A stretch of 64,000 bases of DNA from Choristoneura fumiferana (Eukaryota > Arthropoda > Insecta > Lepidoptera > Tortricidae): positions 659,635 through 723,634 of the forward strand of contig NC_133478.1 in the NCBI RefSeq assembly GCF_025370935.1, in the 5' to 3' direction. The notes below the pieces were generated by a model that was not told where the DNA came from, did not search any database, and saw only the letters and a program-made list of their open reading frames with translations. Below, piece by piece: positions 63,991-64,000 of the stretch (the stretch's first letter is position 1; every line of letters begins with the position of its first letter). Made by a program: the position numbers and the translations under genes.

Positions 63991-64000
63991 CTCATATTCA
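63991..64000 (-). CDS. AOX: Aldehyde oxidase exon end at window edge (right gene)
   Basis: The last ten bases of an exon, ..GAA TAT GAG, followed by donor GTAAAT at 63990. In frame this gives EYE- before VAVDATGR of the next exon, matching the (D/N)YE-V-VD pattern of the family. The gene continues beyond the right edge. Confidence 0.7.

Overview
The window looks like nuclear DNA of a lepidopteran (moth or butterfly). It is AT-rich, has spliced genes with GT-AG introns, and carries repeats typical of that order: a tRNA-derived SINE containing the 'cccactgctgggc' block, many RTE-like LINE 3' ends that finish in (GAT)n, and TA- and TTAA-flanked MITEs. It also contains a Ty1/copia element and a BEL/Pao element. 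No bacterial-type features are present. There is one assembly gap (37206-37423).

Layout. Parts of two aldehyde oxidase (AOX, molybdo-flavoenzyme) genes lie on the minus strand at the two ends. At the left, exons 1-3 (3856-3814, 2418-2264, 1711-1551) encode the N-terminal 2Fe-2S region, and that gene runs off the left edge. At the right, five exons (64000-61746) encode the C-terminal molybdenum-cofactor domain of another AOX gene that enters from the right edge. One exon of the right gene needs three single-base corrections to read, and its last exon was not found. A third copy of the penultimate AOX exon sits alone on the plus strand at 53720-53833. The arrangement fits a tandem AOX cluster that has been spread apart and partly rearranged by transposons.

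The ~58 kb between the AOX genes is almost entirely mobile DNA. A recent copia element with an uninterrupted 1324-codon gag-pol ORF lies at 32672-37205+. A degraded BEL/Pao element lies at about 45323-50823 on the minus strand. There are at least ten LINE 3' remnants and three copies of a tRNA-headed SINE, two of them fold-back dimers. MITE families are abundant: an 8-bp-TSD pair at 17786-19235, TA-flanked elements at 16769, 22169 and 30497, and a nested stack at 54902-56071. A ~2 kb segment at 50.9-52.85 kb holds twelve copies of a 13-base motif and is the least explained part of the window.

The only host genes I can support are the AOX genes. They are predicted to encode cytosolic enzymes that oxidise aldehydes to acids using a molybdenum cofactor, FAD and two 2Fe-2S clusters. 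In moths such enzymes are known for clearing aldehyde odorants and xenobiotics; which paralogues these are cannot be told from the window. Nothing here looks like an anti-phage, CRISPR or biosynthetic system. The unusual content is transposon structure and AOX gene decay. Several observations (single-base deletions in a conserved exon, an indel-rich tandem duplicate, a gap inside an LTR) could be assembly errors from noisy reads.
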